From Tetracentron sinense (lineage: Eukaryota > Streptophyta > Magnoliopsida > Trochodendrales > Trochodendraceae), in the NCBI GenBank assembly GCA_015143295.1, contig CM026565.1, positions 14,196,041 through 14,260,040 of the forward strand: a stretch of DNA of 64,000 nt, given 5' to 3'. Under the pieces are notes generated by a model. That model did no database searches, was not told where the DNA came from, and saw only the letters and a list, made by a program, of their open reading frames with translations. Below are positions 12,978 to 24,513 of this stretch, piece by piece. The translations under genes were made by a program, and so were the position numbers. The number at the start of each line of letters is the position of its first letter. The stretch's first letter is position 1.

Positions 12978-13215
12978 ATACAAGTCAAGAACAAATCAAG
13001 ACATGAAATACAAGACAAGACACGATACACATACATGAGTTTTACCGAGGTTTTTGCATTCATACACGCATGTCAAGATATGGCTATGTATCTTATGCTT
13101 TCACTATTGCTTTAAATTAATATCTTGTATTGCTCACTGTTGTTATGCTTTCGCTATTGTTATGGTTAGCTAGTAGTTTGTACTCGCTGAGTATTCCATG
13201 CTCAGCCGTACTTTT

Positions 13216-13356
13216 ATGTCGGCAGGTACTGTGGATGTCCTCGACCCCGAGCCTTGGGTCGAGGAGGAGTATGTAGAGGAGAGGGAGCCACCTATCCCAT
13301 GGCAGTCTCAGGAGGATGGGGACTTGGATGTGTGGCCATACCTCGACTACTGTTGA
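13216..13356 (+). CDS. Conserved acidic small ORF in LTR C (putative)
   Basis: ATG at 13216-13218 opens 46 codons ending TGA at 13354-13356. The peptide begins MSAGT, has EPWVEEEYVEE at residues 12-22 and ends DVWPYLDYC. The full element's two LTRs encode MSAGT or MSVGT, PWIEEDYGEE and HWPHGGDY at matching places. The frame lies about 280 bp before the LTR end, hence in U5 and in the leader of a genomic transcript. The acceptor-like CAG lies four codons in, so splicing there would remove the ATG. The product is unrecognised; the coding claim rests on frame conservation among families. Confidence 0.4.
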   Translation: MSAGTVDVLDPEPWVEEEYVEEREPPIPWQSQEDGDLDVWPYLDYC

Positions 13357-13640
13357 GAGGAGAGGGTTAGAGAGTTCCTTTTTGTATTTTGATAGGTGGG
13401 CATGTCCACCTTTACTTTGATTGTATTTAGTATATGTTAACTTGGAATACTATATGGAGTAATAGAAGAAAAGAAAAAGTTTGCTTATGCTTCCGCACTT
13501 ATGTTTAGTTCCGCGCTCTGATTTTCATTGAATTATATTATGTTTAGCCTCTTGCATTACAGGATGGTTTGACAGGTACACGTAGTCACCTCTAAAGTAT
13601 CCCTTAACTCCTAGGGGGTATTTTGGGGCGTGACAGAGGC

Positions 13641-14731
13641 AATCCGGGAACTTTGGTACTCAAATCGTGCATACAAGGTCCAAATACCTCGAAACCAATT
13701 CCAACACTTACATCATATTGAAATAAAGATGATAGAAGAGACCTTATAAAATAATTGAATTTCAATTAGGATTTAGCGCAAAATTGTTGGTTAGGCTTAC
13801 AGTCTTAACAATTCCAACATTTACGTTATATTGAAATAATGCTGTGAGATGTGATAATATCAGAAATCGAGTCTAGCTTAGGAATTTGTACACAATTATA
13901 TGTTTAGGTTTTTTTGTTGGAAAGGAAGGGAACTAGGCAACTTCGGTGCCCAAATCAGGCATACGAGGTGCAGAAATGTCGAAGACACTTCCAACACTTA
14001 GGATATATTGAAATAAAGGTGTCAGAAAATACACTATAAAAAACCGAATCCAGGTTATGAATTAGTGCAAAGTTTTGGGTTTAGCTAGGTATCCTCAGTG
14101 TCCAAATCGGGCACTAGAGATCCAAACACGTCGAAACTAATTCCAAAGTTTAGATTATATAGAAAAACTGTATGATATTACATAAATAATCAAGTGTAGG
14201 TTAAGAATTTGGAAATCTGAATGCCTAAATTGAGAATAAGAGTTCCAAACACCTCGAAACGAATTCTAACACTTATGGTATATTGAAATAAATTTGATAT
14301 AAGAGACCACCTAAAAAACTGAGTATACGTTAAGAATTTGAAAATCTCGTTGCCCAAATCGTGCATACAAGGTCCAAATACCTCGAAACCAATTTCAACA
14401 CTTACATCATGTTGAAATACGGATCATAGAAGAGACCGCATAAGAGTTCCGATTAGGATTTAATGCAAAATTACAGGTTTAGGCTTTTTAGTCTTAACAA
14501 TTTCAGACATTATGTTATATTGAAATAATGTTATTAGATGAGATCTTATCAGAAATCGAGTCTAGTTTTGGAATTTTCATACAATTATATGTTTAGGCTT
14601 TACGGTTTTAACAAAAAAGGAAAGTAGGAAACTTCGGTGCCCAAATCAAGCATATGTGGTGCAGAAACTTCGTAGGCATTTCCAACACTTAAGATAGATT
14701 GAAATAAAGGTGTCAAAAAACACTATATTAA
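13641..14731. repeat. Satellite array, continued
   Basis: Monomers resume at exactly the point where the solo LTR split one of them. No gene. Several monomers here are shortened, for example at 14340-14460, where two types are fused. Confidence 0.85.
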
Positions 14732-14932
14732 TGTCGCGACCCAAAATCCCCCTAGGAGTTAGGAGACTTTTGGCTCGTGACCGCCGTGTCATACCATCCT
14801 GTAAGAGCATACAAGGCATAAAAAAGGTGAACCTGAAAATTTCTTTATAAACTTACGATTTGTGTTCCAAGTCCGAAACAACAGATTATACAAAATATAA
14901 GTCTAATGTGGACATTCCCCACTTTCAAAATA
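14732..14932 (-). mobile_element. 3'-terminal scrap of a chromovirus LTR
   Basis: Begins TGTCGCGACCCAAAATCCCC, the reverse complement of the LTR ends at 13635 and 38110, and contains CCTAGGAGTTAGG and CCATCCTGTAA matching the same LTR ends. About 200 bp remain; the rest of the LTR is gone and satellite follows. It is reduced to less than a tenth of its likely original length, presumably by deletion. Confidence 0.75.
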
Positions 14933-16322
14933 CCACTCACAATTCTTGGTTTGCGCTTTACAATCTTAACAAAAGAGGCAACTAGAGAACCTCATTGCTA
15001 AAATTGTATATTCAAGTTCTTAACACCTCTGAGCTAAATTAAAAACTTACGATGTAACGAAATATAAATGTGTTAGAAGAGACACTACATCAAAACCCGA
15101 TGCTAGGTTAAGAATTGGTGTAAATTGTAGATTTGGGATTTAGAGTTTTAACAAAAGAGGCAACTAGAGAACCTCGTCACCGAACTCATATAAACAAGGT
15201 CGAAACCCCTTGAGACCACTTTTAACACTTAGGATATATTGGAATAAAAGTATCAGAAAATATATATCAAACACCGAATAAATATTAGGTATAGAAGGTC
15301 TAAACACCTCGAAACCACTTCTAAAACTTAGGATATATTGAAATAAAGGTGTCAGAAAATATATATTAAACACCGAACAAATATTTGGAATGGGTGCACA
15401 ATTGTAGGTTTAGGCTCTACAGTATTTATAAAAGACAACTAGGGAACCATGCTGCCCAAATCGGGTATACGAGGTCCAAACACCTTGAAACGAATTCCAA
15501 TACTTAGGTCATATTGAAGTAGAGGGTTAGAATAGATTAGATTAAAAATTGAGTCTAAGTTTGGAATTGTAACAAAATTATGGGATTAGGCTTCACGGTC
15601 TTAACAAATGAGATAATTCGGGAACTTTGGTACCCAAATCGTGCATACAAGGTCTAAACGCCTCAAAACCAATTACAACACTTACATCAATAAAGATGAT
15701 AGAAGAGACCTTATCAAATAATTGAATTGTGATTAGGATTTAGCGCAACATTGTAGGTTTAGGCTTTACAGTCTTAACAATTCCAGCACTTACGTTATAT
15801 TGAAATAATGTTGTCAGATAAGATCATATCAGAATTTCGAGTCTAGGTGAGGAATTTCTACACAATTATATGTTTAGGTTTCATTTTTTTTAAAAAGGAA
15901 GGGAACTTGGCAACTTCGGTAAACAAATCAGGCATATAAGGTGCAGAAACGTCGAAGACACTTCCAACACTTAGGATATATTGAAATAAAAGTGTCAGAA
16001 AACACACTATAAAAAATCGAATCCAAGTTATGAATTGGTGCGAAGTTTTAGGTTTAACCTTTAGGGTATTAACAATTGAGATAAGTAGGTAACCTCGGTG
16101 TGCAAATCGGGCATTGGAGGTCCAAACACCTCGAAACCAATTCCAAAAGTTAGATTGTGCTGAAAAAATGTATGATATTACATAAATAATCTAGTCTAGG
16201 TTAAGAATTTGGAAATATGAGTGCCCAAATTGTGAATAAGAGATGCAAACACCTCGAAATGAATTCTAACACTTATGGTATATTGAAACAGAGGTGTTAG
16301 AATAGATTACAAAAAAAATTGA
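14933..16322. repeat. Satellite array, continued
   Basis: Diverged satellite monomers, including the AAACACCGAATAAATATTAGG type near 15270 and 15375. No gene seen. Confidence 0.85.
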
Positions 16323-16607
16323 GTATATGTAACGACCCCAAAATCCCACAAGGCTAAAATAGGACTTTAGGATCGCCACATTACTTAACCTGCTTAAAAT
16401 CCATGACATGCAAGGCACACTAACACTAGTCTCCAAAAATGAGGATAATAAAATTCTGGTATATAAACTATAATCAAATAGCAAAAGTCTACGGTAAACA
16501 TATACAACTCACTCTAAAACCAAAGAGTCTGATACACAACTAAAAAAGTCTACTAAGCAACATCTACTCAAGTCTAATACAACTCTCTCAATCAAATGAA
16601 ATAAAAA

Positions 16608-16727
16608 CTAAGAGGTGTAGCCACCCAAGTCTCTGGCTCCCTCCTCAGAAGGCTCACCTTCACCTCCTTCCTCTACGTATGTTTCCTCAACCCACGGCTC
16701 CGCCGTGTACTCCTGCTCTAAACCTGC
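16608..16727 (-). CDS. Conserved acidic small ORF in LTR B (conserved part)
   Basis: From the shared GCA codon (16725-16727) to the TAG (16608-16610) is 120 nt. It encodes AGLEQEYTAEPWVEETYVEE, then a Gly/Glu-rich tail. Against the copy ending at 1009, roughly half of the visible codon differences are synonymous. No in-frame ATG was found upstream before a stop, so a start inside this LTR is unclear. It could be a decayed copy, or a frame entered by splicing. Confidence 0.35.
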   Translation of the reverse strand, partial: AGLEQEYTAEPWVEETYVEEGGEGEPSEEGARDLGGYTS

Positions 16728-17011
16728 CAAGACAAAGTCCGGCTGAGTACAAAGGTACTCAGTGTATATAAAATCCAACCAACAATAATAATATACCTGC
16801 GCGTAGTTAGAAACATATCCAATAACATAATAACATAATCAGAGTGCGGAAGAACGTGTGCGCATATACATCATATCATCACCTTGACTCGTGTACTTGT
16901 CAGAATCTTAGACTTAGAAGACAATACACTTATGAGTTGCTTATGCTTATGAGACCACGTGCTTGTGAGATGTTTATGCTTATGCACTTATTCAGATCAC
17001 ACAGTAATGAG

Positions 17012-17140
17012 ACATGTCATTCTTGGCGGATACGGACCATGCCTTAGAAATCATGTGGTTGACATGCCGTTCTTGGAGGATACGGACCATGTCTAAGAAT
17101 CAGGTTGACATGCCGTTCTTGGAGGATACGGACCATGTCA
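17012..17140 (-). repeat. Three-copy minisatellite in LTR B
   Basis: Units starting at about 17012, 17059 and 17105, each with TGACATGCCGTTCTTGG and GGATACGGACCATG. This is the inverted counterpart of the array at 475-606. Confidence 0.85.
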
Positions 17141-18042
17141 TGCTTATGCTTATTCAGAATATCATACGTATGTCATGCTCATGCTTGTGGTCCACATGTG
17201 TGACTTGTGAGACTCTTATCTTAACATACACGTGCTTATGCGCTTAAGTGTCGAAATTAACGTTCGAGTCGGTAATTGCTTAGATTCCGATTTCCCACCA
17301 TGGAAACTCCACTATATGTCCCACACCAAATAGTTAGAGAATTCCCGGTTTGAGAGATGTTTCTCTAAGTTCTTACCTTCCCGACTATCAATTCCCATGC
17401 AAGAAATTAAGTATACTTAACAAACAATCACATATATATTTCTTATCATAATTCTTAACATCATTTATAATCCATTTACCACTATTTCATAAAAGTATCA
17501 TAGCATTTATTCTCACAGACATTTTCACAAACACCTTGAGTACACATAATATGAATCCATTGTTTCTCTACCTTTTCAAGCATTCATCAAATCATAATTC
17601 CATCCATACAATCCATATATTATCCACATCCACAAATTAATCCCATCCTCCATACATTTCCCATCCTCCATACATTCTATCCACATTTAATCCACATTTC
17701 CAATCCTCATATCCATCCATAATTAGCTTGCTTCTTAGAAAATTAGGGAAAATACATCAAACATCTATTTCTACCATTCCTAGCATCTTAACATTCACAA
17801 AACCTTAAAATAAAGTTGATTAGGATAGTATATCGACCTTAGGAATCCTTCCCTTGGATTCAAAACGCTCCCGAGACGATTTGGAGAAGCTTTGAGGACG
17901 ATCTCCAAGCTTTCCTCTCAATCTTCTACCAATCTCCTTCCTCTCCAAGCAACCCTCTCTCAAAACCCTAGGGTTTCTCCCCCTTTTTGCCAAATTAGGT
18001 TAGAACTAGGTGGAGTATTTTAATATTTCGAGTAGGACCCCC

Positions 18043-18050
18043 TATTTATA
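18043..18050 (-). promoter_or_regulatory. TATA box of LTR B
   Basis: The plus strand reads TATTTATA, i.e. TATAAATA on the LTR's sense strand. It lies about 65 bp downstream (in sense) of the palindrome array, the same arrangement as in the full element. Confidence 0.6.
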
Positions 18051-18114
18051 GCCTCAAGGTCTGAGAACAAAAAGACCAAAAAGCCCATACTAAAATTCTG
18101 TAAAAATCACGAAA

Positions 18115-18302
18115 GACCGAGCGATCGGTGGTTATGACCGATCGATCGGTTCTCAACCGAGCGATCGGTGCTCTTGACCGGGCGATCGGTCAAAAAAGCA
18201 CTCTCTGGAAATTTTCCCCATACAAAATTCTGGACCAGTCGATAGATACCGATCGATCGGTTTTGGACCGATCGATCGCTACTTCTGACCGAGCGATCGG
18301 TT
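18115..18302 (-). repeat. Palindrome array ACCGATCGATCGGT, LTR B
   Basis: Seven to eight copies of ACCGATCGATCGGT or one-mismatch forms such as ACCGAGCGATCGGT lie in two clusters. The spacer contains GGAAATTTTCCCCATACAAA, the inverse of the spacer in the array at 11412-11600. Confidence 0.8.
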
Positions 18303-19742
18303 GCCTATAGATTTTTGACCCGCTTTACTGTTTTGGCCATAACTTTTGACTCGTTCGTCGGATTTTGACGATTCAACCTGCGTTGGATTCGTCTTTCGAA
18401 AATGAACATTTCTAGCATTTTAGAATTTCTAAATTCCACTTAATTAATAGACTAAATTGTCCCCAAAGTTGACTGATCTGCATTTCCATTAAATAAAACC
18501 CACCATTGACTTGGCTTAAACTCAAAATAAGGAAAAACATTAAACATGAACTTCGAAGAGGGTTCCAACACCTTTCTAATGGTTCAAGAATCACTCAATT
18601 CCAGTAAACGGTGCCAAAACTAGAGCTTCCTAAAGCTTAGGGTGTGATATGACATCCCTCCGTTACAAGTTTGATTAAGCCTAGTTCACACCACACCAAA
18701 TAAATATATAATACAATAAACATCAAAACATCATAAGGACTATAATACCCCTAATACAATGAAGTAAAAACATGAAAAAGATTCGGGGTCTCTACAGTAT
18801 AAGTTCTGGATTATAACAAAATTATGGGTTTAAGGCTTCAGGGCCTTGACAAAAGAAACAATCTGTGAAATTTGGTACCAAAATCGTGCATACAAGGTCC
18901 AAACACCTCGAAACCAATTCGAACACTTACATCATGTTGAAATAAAGATGATAGAAGAGACCGTATAAAAAATTGAGTTTCGATTAGGATTTAATGTGAA
19001 ATTTTAGGTTTAGGCTTAGCAGTCTTAACAATTTCAGACATTATGTTATATTAAAATAATGTTATCAGATGAGATCTTATCAGAAATCGAGTCTAGGTTA
19101 GGAATTTGTACACAATTATAGGTTTAGGGTTTATGGTTATAAAAAAGAAGGGAAGTAGGAAACTTCGATGCTGAAATCAGGCATACGAGGTGCAGAAACG
19201 TCGTAGGCACTTCCAACACTTAAGATATATTGAAATAAAGGTGTCAAAAAACACTATATCAAAAACCGAGTACAGGTTATGAAATTGTGCAAAGTTGTGG
19301 GTTTAGCATTTAGTGTTTTAGCAAACAAGAGAACTAGGGAACCTCGGTGTCCAAATCAGGCATTGGAGGTCCAAACACCTCGAAACCAATTCTAAGACTT
19401 AGATTATATTGAAAAAAATGTGTCAAAAGATTTTACTTAATATCGAGTCTAGGTTAGGAATTAGGAAATCTCGGTGCCCAAATTGAGAATAAGAGATCTA
19501 AACTCCTCGAAATTAATTCTAACACTTATAGCATATTGAAATAAATGTGTCATAAGAGACCACATAAAGACTCGAGTCTATGTTAAGATTATTGCACAAT
19601 TATATGTTTAGGCTTTAGGGTATAAACAAAAGATACATCTAGGGAAGGGAACCTCGGTGCCCAAGTCAGGCATAATAGTTCCAAATACCTCAAAAACAAT
19701 GGAGTGCTCATGTAATATTGAAATAAAGATGTTAGACGAGAC

Positions 19743-19776
19743 TTTTGGGGGTTATTGTTAAGTCCCCGCATCATAG
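19743..19776 (+). mobile_element. Fossil element end, fourth tagged monomer
   Basis: Same tag as at 2991 with one change in the T/G run. Confidence 0.75.
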
Positions 19777-21759
19777 ACTTTATGTGTGTTTGAAAGAGAC
19801 AACTAAAGGACGTTGGTGCTCAAATCGGGCATATAAGGTCCAAACACCTAAAAACATATTTGAACACTTATGATATATTGAAATAGAAGTGTCGGAAAAG
19901 ACTAGATAAAAAACTAAGTCCAGGTTATAAATTGGTGCACAATTGTAGATTTGGGCTTTACAGTAATAATGAAATAGACAATTAGGATACCTTAGTGCCA
20001 AAATAAGGCATACGAGGTCCGAACAGCTCAAAACCAATTCGAAGACCGATTATATATTTAAATAAAGGTTTTAGAAGAAACTACATAAAAAATGGAGACT
20101 AGGTTAGGAATTAGTGGAAAAGTATAGGTTTAGGCTTAACGGTTTTAACAAATCAGATAGATAGTGAATTTCGGGATCCAAGTTGGGTATATGAGGTCCA
20201 AACACTCTGAAAGCAATTCAAACACTTAGGTTATATTAAAATAATTGTGTCAAAAGAGATCACATCAAAATCCCTGTCAATATTAAGAATTGACTCACAA
20301 TTCTTGGTTTATGCTTTACATTCATAACAAATAGGCAACTAGAGAACCTCAATGCTAAAATTGTGTATTCAAGTTCTTTACACTCCCACCTCGGGGCTAA
20401 ATTTTAAAAAAAGGATGTAACAAAATTTAAATGTTTTAGAAGTGACACTTCATCAAAACCCGATGCTAGGTTAAGAATTGGCGCAAATATAGATTTGGGA
20501 TTAAGAGTTTTAACAAAAAAGGCAACTAGAGAACCTCGTCACCGAACTCATATATACAAGGTATAAACACCTTGAAACCACTTCTAAAACTTAGGATATA
20601 TTGAAATAAAGGTGTCAGAAAATATATATCAAACACCGAATAAATATTAGGAATTCGTGCACAATTGTAGGTTTAGGCTCAACGGTATTTAAAAGAGACA
20701 ACTAGGGAACCATCGTGCCCATCATGGGTATACGAGGTCCAAACACCTTGAAACTAATTCTAATACTTAGGTTATATTGAAGTAGAGGTTTAGAACTGAT
20801 TACATTAAAAATTGAGTCTAGGTTTGGAATTATAACAAAATTATGGGTTTAGGCTTCACGGTTTTAACAAACAAGACAATCTGGGAACTTTGGTACCGAA
20901 ATAATGCATACATGGTCCAAACACCTCGAAAAAATTGCAACACTTTCATCATGTTGAAATAAAGATGATAGAAGAGACCCCATAAAAAAAATTGAGTTCT
21001 GATTAGGATTTAATGCAAAATTGTAGGTTTAGGCTTAATAGTCTTAACAATTCAGACATTATGTTATATTGAAATAATGTTATCAGATGAGATCTTCTCA
21101 GAAATCGAGTTTAGGTTAGGAATTTGCACACAATTATATGTTTAGGCTTTACGGTTTTAACAAAGAAGGGAACTTGGAAACTTCAGTGCCCAAATCAGGC
21201 ATACGAGGTGCAGAAACGTCGTAGGCACTTCCAACACTTAAGATATATTGAAATAAAGGTGTCAAAAAACACTATCAAAAACTGATTCCAGGTTATGAAA
21301 TTGTGCAAAGTTGTAGGTTTAGCATTTAGGGTATTAACAAACGAGAGAACTAGGGAACCTCGGTGTCCAAATCAGGCATTGGAGGTCCAAAGACCTCGAA
21401 ACCAATTCTAAGACTTAGGTTATATTGAAAAACAATGTGTTGAAAGATTTTACATAATATCGGGTCTAGGTTAGAAATTGGGAAATCTCGGTGCCCAAAT
21501 TGAGAATAAGAGATCTAAACACCTCGAAACCAATTCTAACACATATGGTATATTGAAATAAATTTGTCATAAGAGACCACGTACAAACCTGAGTCTATGT
21601 TAGGATTAACGCATAAATATATATTTAGGCTTTAGGGTATAAACAAAAGATACATCTAGGGAAGGGAACCTAGGTGCCCAAATCAGGCATAACAGTTCCA
21701 AATACCTCGAAAACAATGGATTGCTCATGTAATATTGAAATAATGATATCATACGAGAA

Positions 21760-21793
21760 TTTTGGGGATTATTGTTAAGTCCCCTCATCATAG
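21760..21793 (+). mobile_element. Fossil element end, fifth tagged monomer
   Basis: Tag with CCCCTCATCATAG instead of CCCCGCATCATAG. It lies about 2.0 kb after the fourth, matching the shortened higher-order unit here. Confidence 0.75.
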
Positions 21794-23544
21794 ACTTTAT
21801 GTGTTTTTGAAATAGACAACTAAAGGGCCTTGGTGCTCAAATCAGGCATATAAGGTCCAAACACCTCGAAACCTATTTGAACACTTACGATAAATTCAAA
21901 TAGAAGTATCAGAAAAAACTAGATAAAAAACTGATTCCAGGTTATAAATTGGTGCACAATTGTAGGTTTAGGCTTTACATTAATAACGAAAGAGACAACT
22001 AGGATACCTTAGTGCCAAAATCAAGCATCGATGTCCAAACAGCTCAAAACCATTTCGAAGACCGATTATATATTGAAATAAAGGTTTTAGAAGAAACTAC
22101 GTAAAAAATGGAGACTAGGTTAGAAATTAGTGGAAAAGTATAGGATTAGGCTTAACGGTCTTATCAAAACAAACAGATAGTGAATTTCGGCACCCAAATT
22201 AGGTATATGAGGTCCAAACACTCCGAAAGCAATTCAAACACTTAGGTTATATTGAAATAAAAGTGTTAAAAGAGACCACATCAAAATCCGTGTTAGTATT
22301 AAGAATTGTCTCACAATTCTTGGTTTACGCTTTACAATCTGAACAAAAGAAGGAACTAGAGAACCTTGGTGCTAAAATTGTGTTTTCAAGTTCTTAACAC
22401 CTCTGAGCTAAATTTAAAACTTAGGATGTAACGAAATATAAATGTGTTAGAAGATACACTACATCAAAACCCGATGCTTGGTTAAGATTTAAGAATTAGC
22501 GCAAATTGTAGATTTGGGATTTAGAGTTTTAACAAAATAGGCAACTAGAGAACCTCGTCACCGAACTCATATATACGAGGTCTAAACACCTCGAAGCCAC
22601 TTTTAACACTTAGGATATATTGAAATAAATGTATCAGAAAATATATATCAAACAACGAATAAATGTTAGGTATAGAAGGTCTAAACACCTCGAAACCACT
22701 TCTAACACTTAGGATATATTGAAATAAAGGTGTTAGAAAATATCAAACACCGAATAAATATTAGGAAGTGGTGTGTTTAGGCTCTTCAATATTTATAATA
22801 GACAACTAGGGAACCATGGTGCCCAAATCGGGTATACGAGGTCTAAACACCTCGTAACTAATTCCAATACAGATGTTATATTGAAGTTGAGGGTTATAGT
22901 AGATTACATTAATAATTGAGTCTATGTTAGGAATTGTAACAAAATTATGGGTTTAGGATTCACAGTCTTAACAAACAAGACAATCCGGGAACTTTGGTAC
23001 CCAAATCGTGCATACAAGGTCCAAATGCCTGAAACCTATTCAAACACTTACATCATGTTGAAATAAAAAGATAGAAGAGACCTTATAAAATAATTGAATT
23101 GCGATTAGGATTTAACGCAAAATTGTAGGTTAGGCTTTACAGTCTTAACAATTCTAGCACCTATGTTATATTGAAATAATGTTGTTAGATGAGATCATAT
23201 CTGAAATCGAGTCTTGCTTAGGAATTTGCGCACAATTAAATGTTTAGGTTTTTTCTTTTGAAAAGGAAGGGAACTTGGCAACTTCGGTGCCCAAATCAAG
23301 CATACGAGGTGCAGAAACGTCGAAGACACTTCCAACACTTAGGATATATTGAAATCAAAGTGTCACAAAACACACAATAAAAAAAATCCAGGTTATGAAT
23401 TGGTGCGGAGTTTTAGTTTTAGCTTTCGAGGTATTAACAATCGAGATAACTAGGTAACCTCGGTGTCCAAATCGGGCACTAGTCCAAACACCTCGAAACC
23501 AATTCCAAAACTTAGATTATATAGAAAAAATGTATGATATATAA

Positions 23545-24513
23545 GGAGCCATTTGGATACACTTCCATTTTTCTCTTTTTTAAAACTGAAAACAAGTTTC
23601 TGTTTTCAAATTTTTTAAGTAGAAAAATATGTTTGGCGTTACTAATTGTTACTTGTTTTAAAAAATGAAAAATAAAAAAACGTGTATGGAAGATATGATG
23701 TATATAATAATGAATAAAAAATTTCAACCCATAGTGGTGGTAGTGGTAATGGTGGTTGGTGGTGGTGGTGGTGGTGTTGGTGGTGTGGTGGTGGTGATGG
23801 AGGAGTTGTGGTGGTGGTGGTTATGGTGTTGGTGGTGTGGTGGTGGTGATGGTGGAGTTGTGGTGGTTGTGGAGTGGAGGTGTGGTGGTGGAGTGTGATG
23901 ATGGTGGAGTGGTGGTGGACCGGTGGTGGTGGTGGTGGTGGTGGTGGTGGTGGTGGAGTGGTGGTAGTGGGTGGTGTGGCGATGGAGTGGTTGTGGCGGT
24001 GGCGGTGGTGGTGGTGGGGTGGTGGAGTGGTGGTGGTGGTGGTGGAGGTGTGATGGTGGTGGTGGTGGACTGGTGGTGGTGGTGGTGGTGGTGGACTGGT
24101 GGTGGTGGTGGTGGTGGTGGTGGTGGTGGTGGTGGTGGTGGTGGTGGTGGTGGTGGTGGTGGTGGTCTTGGTGTGGTTGTGGTGGAGTGGTGGTGGTGAG
24201 TGGTGTGGTAGTGGTGGTGGTGGTCTTGGTGTGGTTGTGGTGGAGTGGTGGTGGTGGGTGGTGTGGCGGTGGTGGCGGTGGTGGTGGTGGAGTGGCGGTG
24301 GTGGGTGGTGTGGCAGTAGTGGAGTGGTAATGCATGGTAGTTCTGTTTTTGTTTTTTGTTTCCAAAAACAAAGGTAACAGAAATTTTCTGTTACCTTGAT
24401 TTTCAAAAATTTTGTTGCTAATTTTTAAAAACAAAAAACAAAAACATGTTTTGTGTAGAAATTTTCAAATTTTTGTTTTTAAAAACAGAAAACAGAAGTG
24501 CAACCAAACGGGG
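23545..24513. mobile_element. MITE-like foldback element carrying a GGT repeat
   Basis: A non-satellite insert with inverted ends. The left end reads GAGCCATTTGGATACACTTC and the right end, reverse-complemented, CCCCGTTTGGTTGCACTTCT. Both continue into runs of T with short A interruptions. Ends of the form CCRTTTGG are common in non-autonomous plant DNA transposons of the hAT or Mutator type; the superfamily is not settled because the target duplication is blurred in AT-rich flanks. The interior is mostly the GGT repeat. No transposase; non-autonomous if mobile. Confidence 0.6.
23741..24330. repeat. GGT/ACC trinucleotide microsatellite, about 590 bp
   Basis: Imperfect (GGT)n with interruptions such as GGAGT and GGACT. 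The longest pure run is about 70 bp at 24097-24166. Long His/Thr/Pro or Val/Gly/Trp frames on both strands are translations of this repeat. The G-rich strand is plus. Confidence 0.95.

Larger units (their letters stand above)
11202..13635 (+). mobile_element. Solo LTR (family C), chromovirus type, TSD GAGGC
   Basis: The LTR is 2434 bp, begins TGTAGCACCCC and ends GGGGCGTGACA. It is flanked by perfect 5-bp duplications GAGGC (11197-11201 and 13636-13640), and the satellite monomer continues across it. No primer-binding site or pol follows, so it is a solo LTR left by recombination between two LTRs. In order it holds a palindrome array (11412-11600), a donor-like AAG|GTTAGTAC at 11993, a six-copy minisatellite, a hairpin (13186-13206), an acceptor-like GGCAG at 13221-13225, an acidic small ORF, and a 3' end nearly identical to that of the element at 35168-45057. 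Confidence 0.95.
16328..18796 (-). mobile_element. Solo LTR (family A/B), minus strand, TSD GTATA
   Basis: The LTR is 2469 bp; read on the minus strand it begins TGTAGAGACCCC and ends GGGGTCGTTACA. Perfect 5-bp duplications GTATA lie at 16323-16327 and 18797-18801. It has the same module order as the solo LTR at 11202-13635: a palindrome array upstream, TATAAATA at 18043-18050, a three-copy minisatellite, a hairpin with acceptor-like CAG, and the acidic frame. It has no coding internal region, so it is a solo LTR. It is the closest relative of the truncated LTR at 1-1151. Confidence 0.95.
18802..23544. repeat. Satellite array, continued
   Basis: Continuous satellite with the same monomer types. 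The type with a CAGATAGAT-like segment appears near 20150 and 22170, about 2.0 kb apart, so this copy of the higher-order unit has lost several monomers. No gene. Confidence 0.85.

Noticed and set aside
12445..13115. Repeat-protein-like frames on both strands of the solo LTR
   Set aside because: They are readings of the 68-69-bp minisatellite; frames differ between units and do not match across LTR families, unlike the acidic mini-ORF.
23642..24434. Long His/Thr/Pro-rich and Val/Gly/Trp-rich reading frames on both strands
   Set aside because: All six frames of a GGT repeat are open; the composition is explained by the microsatellite.
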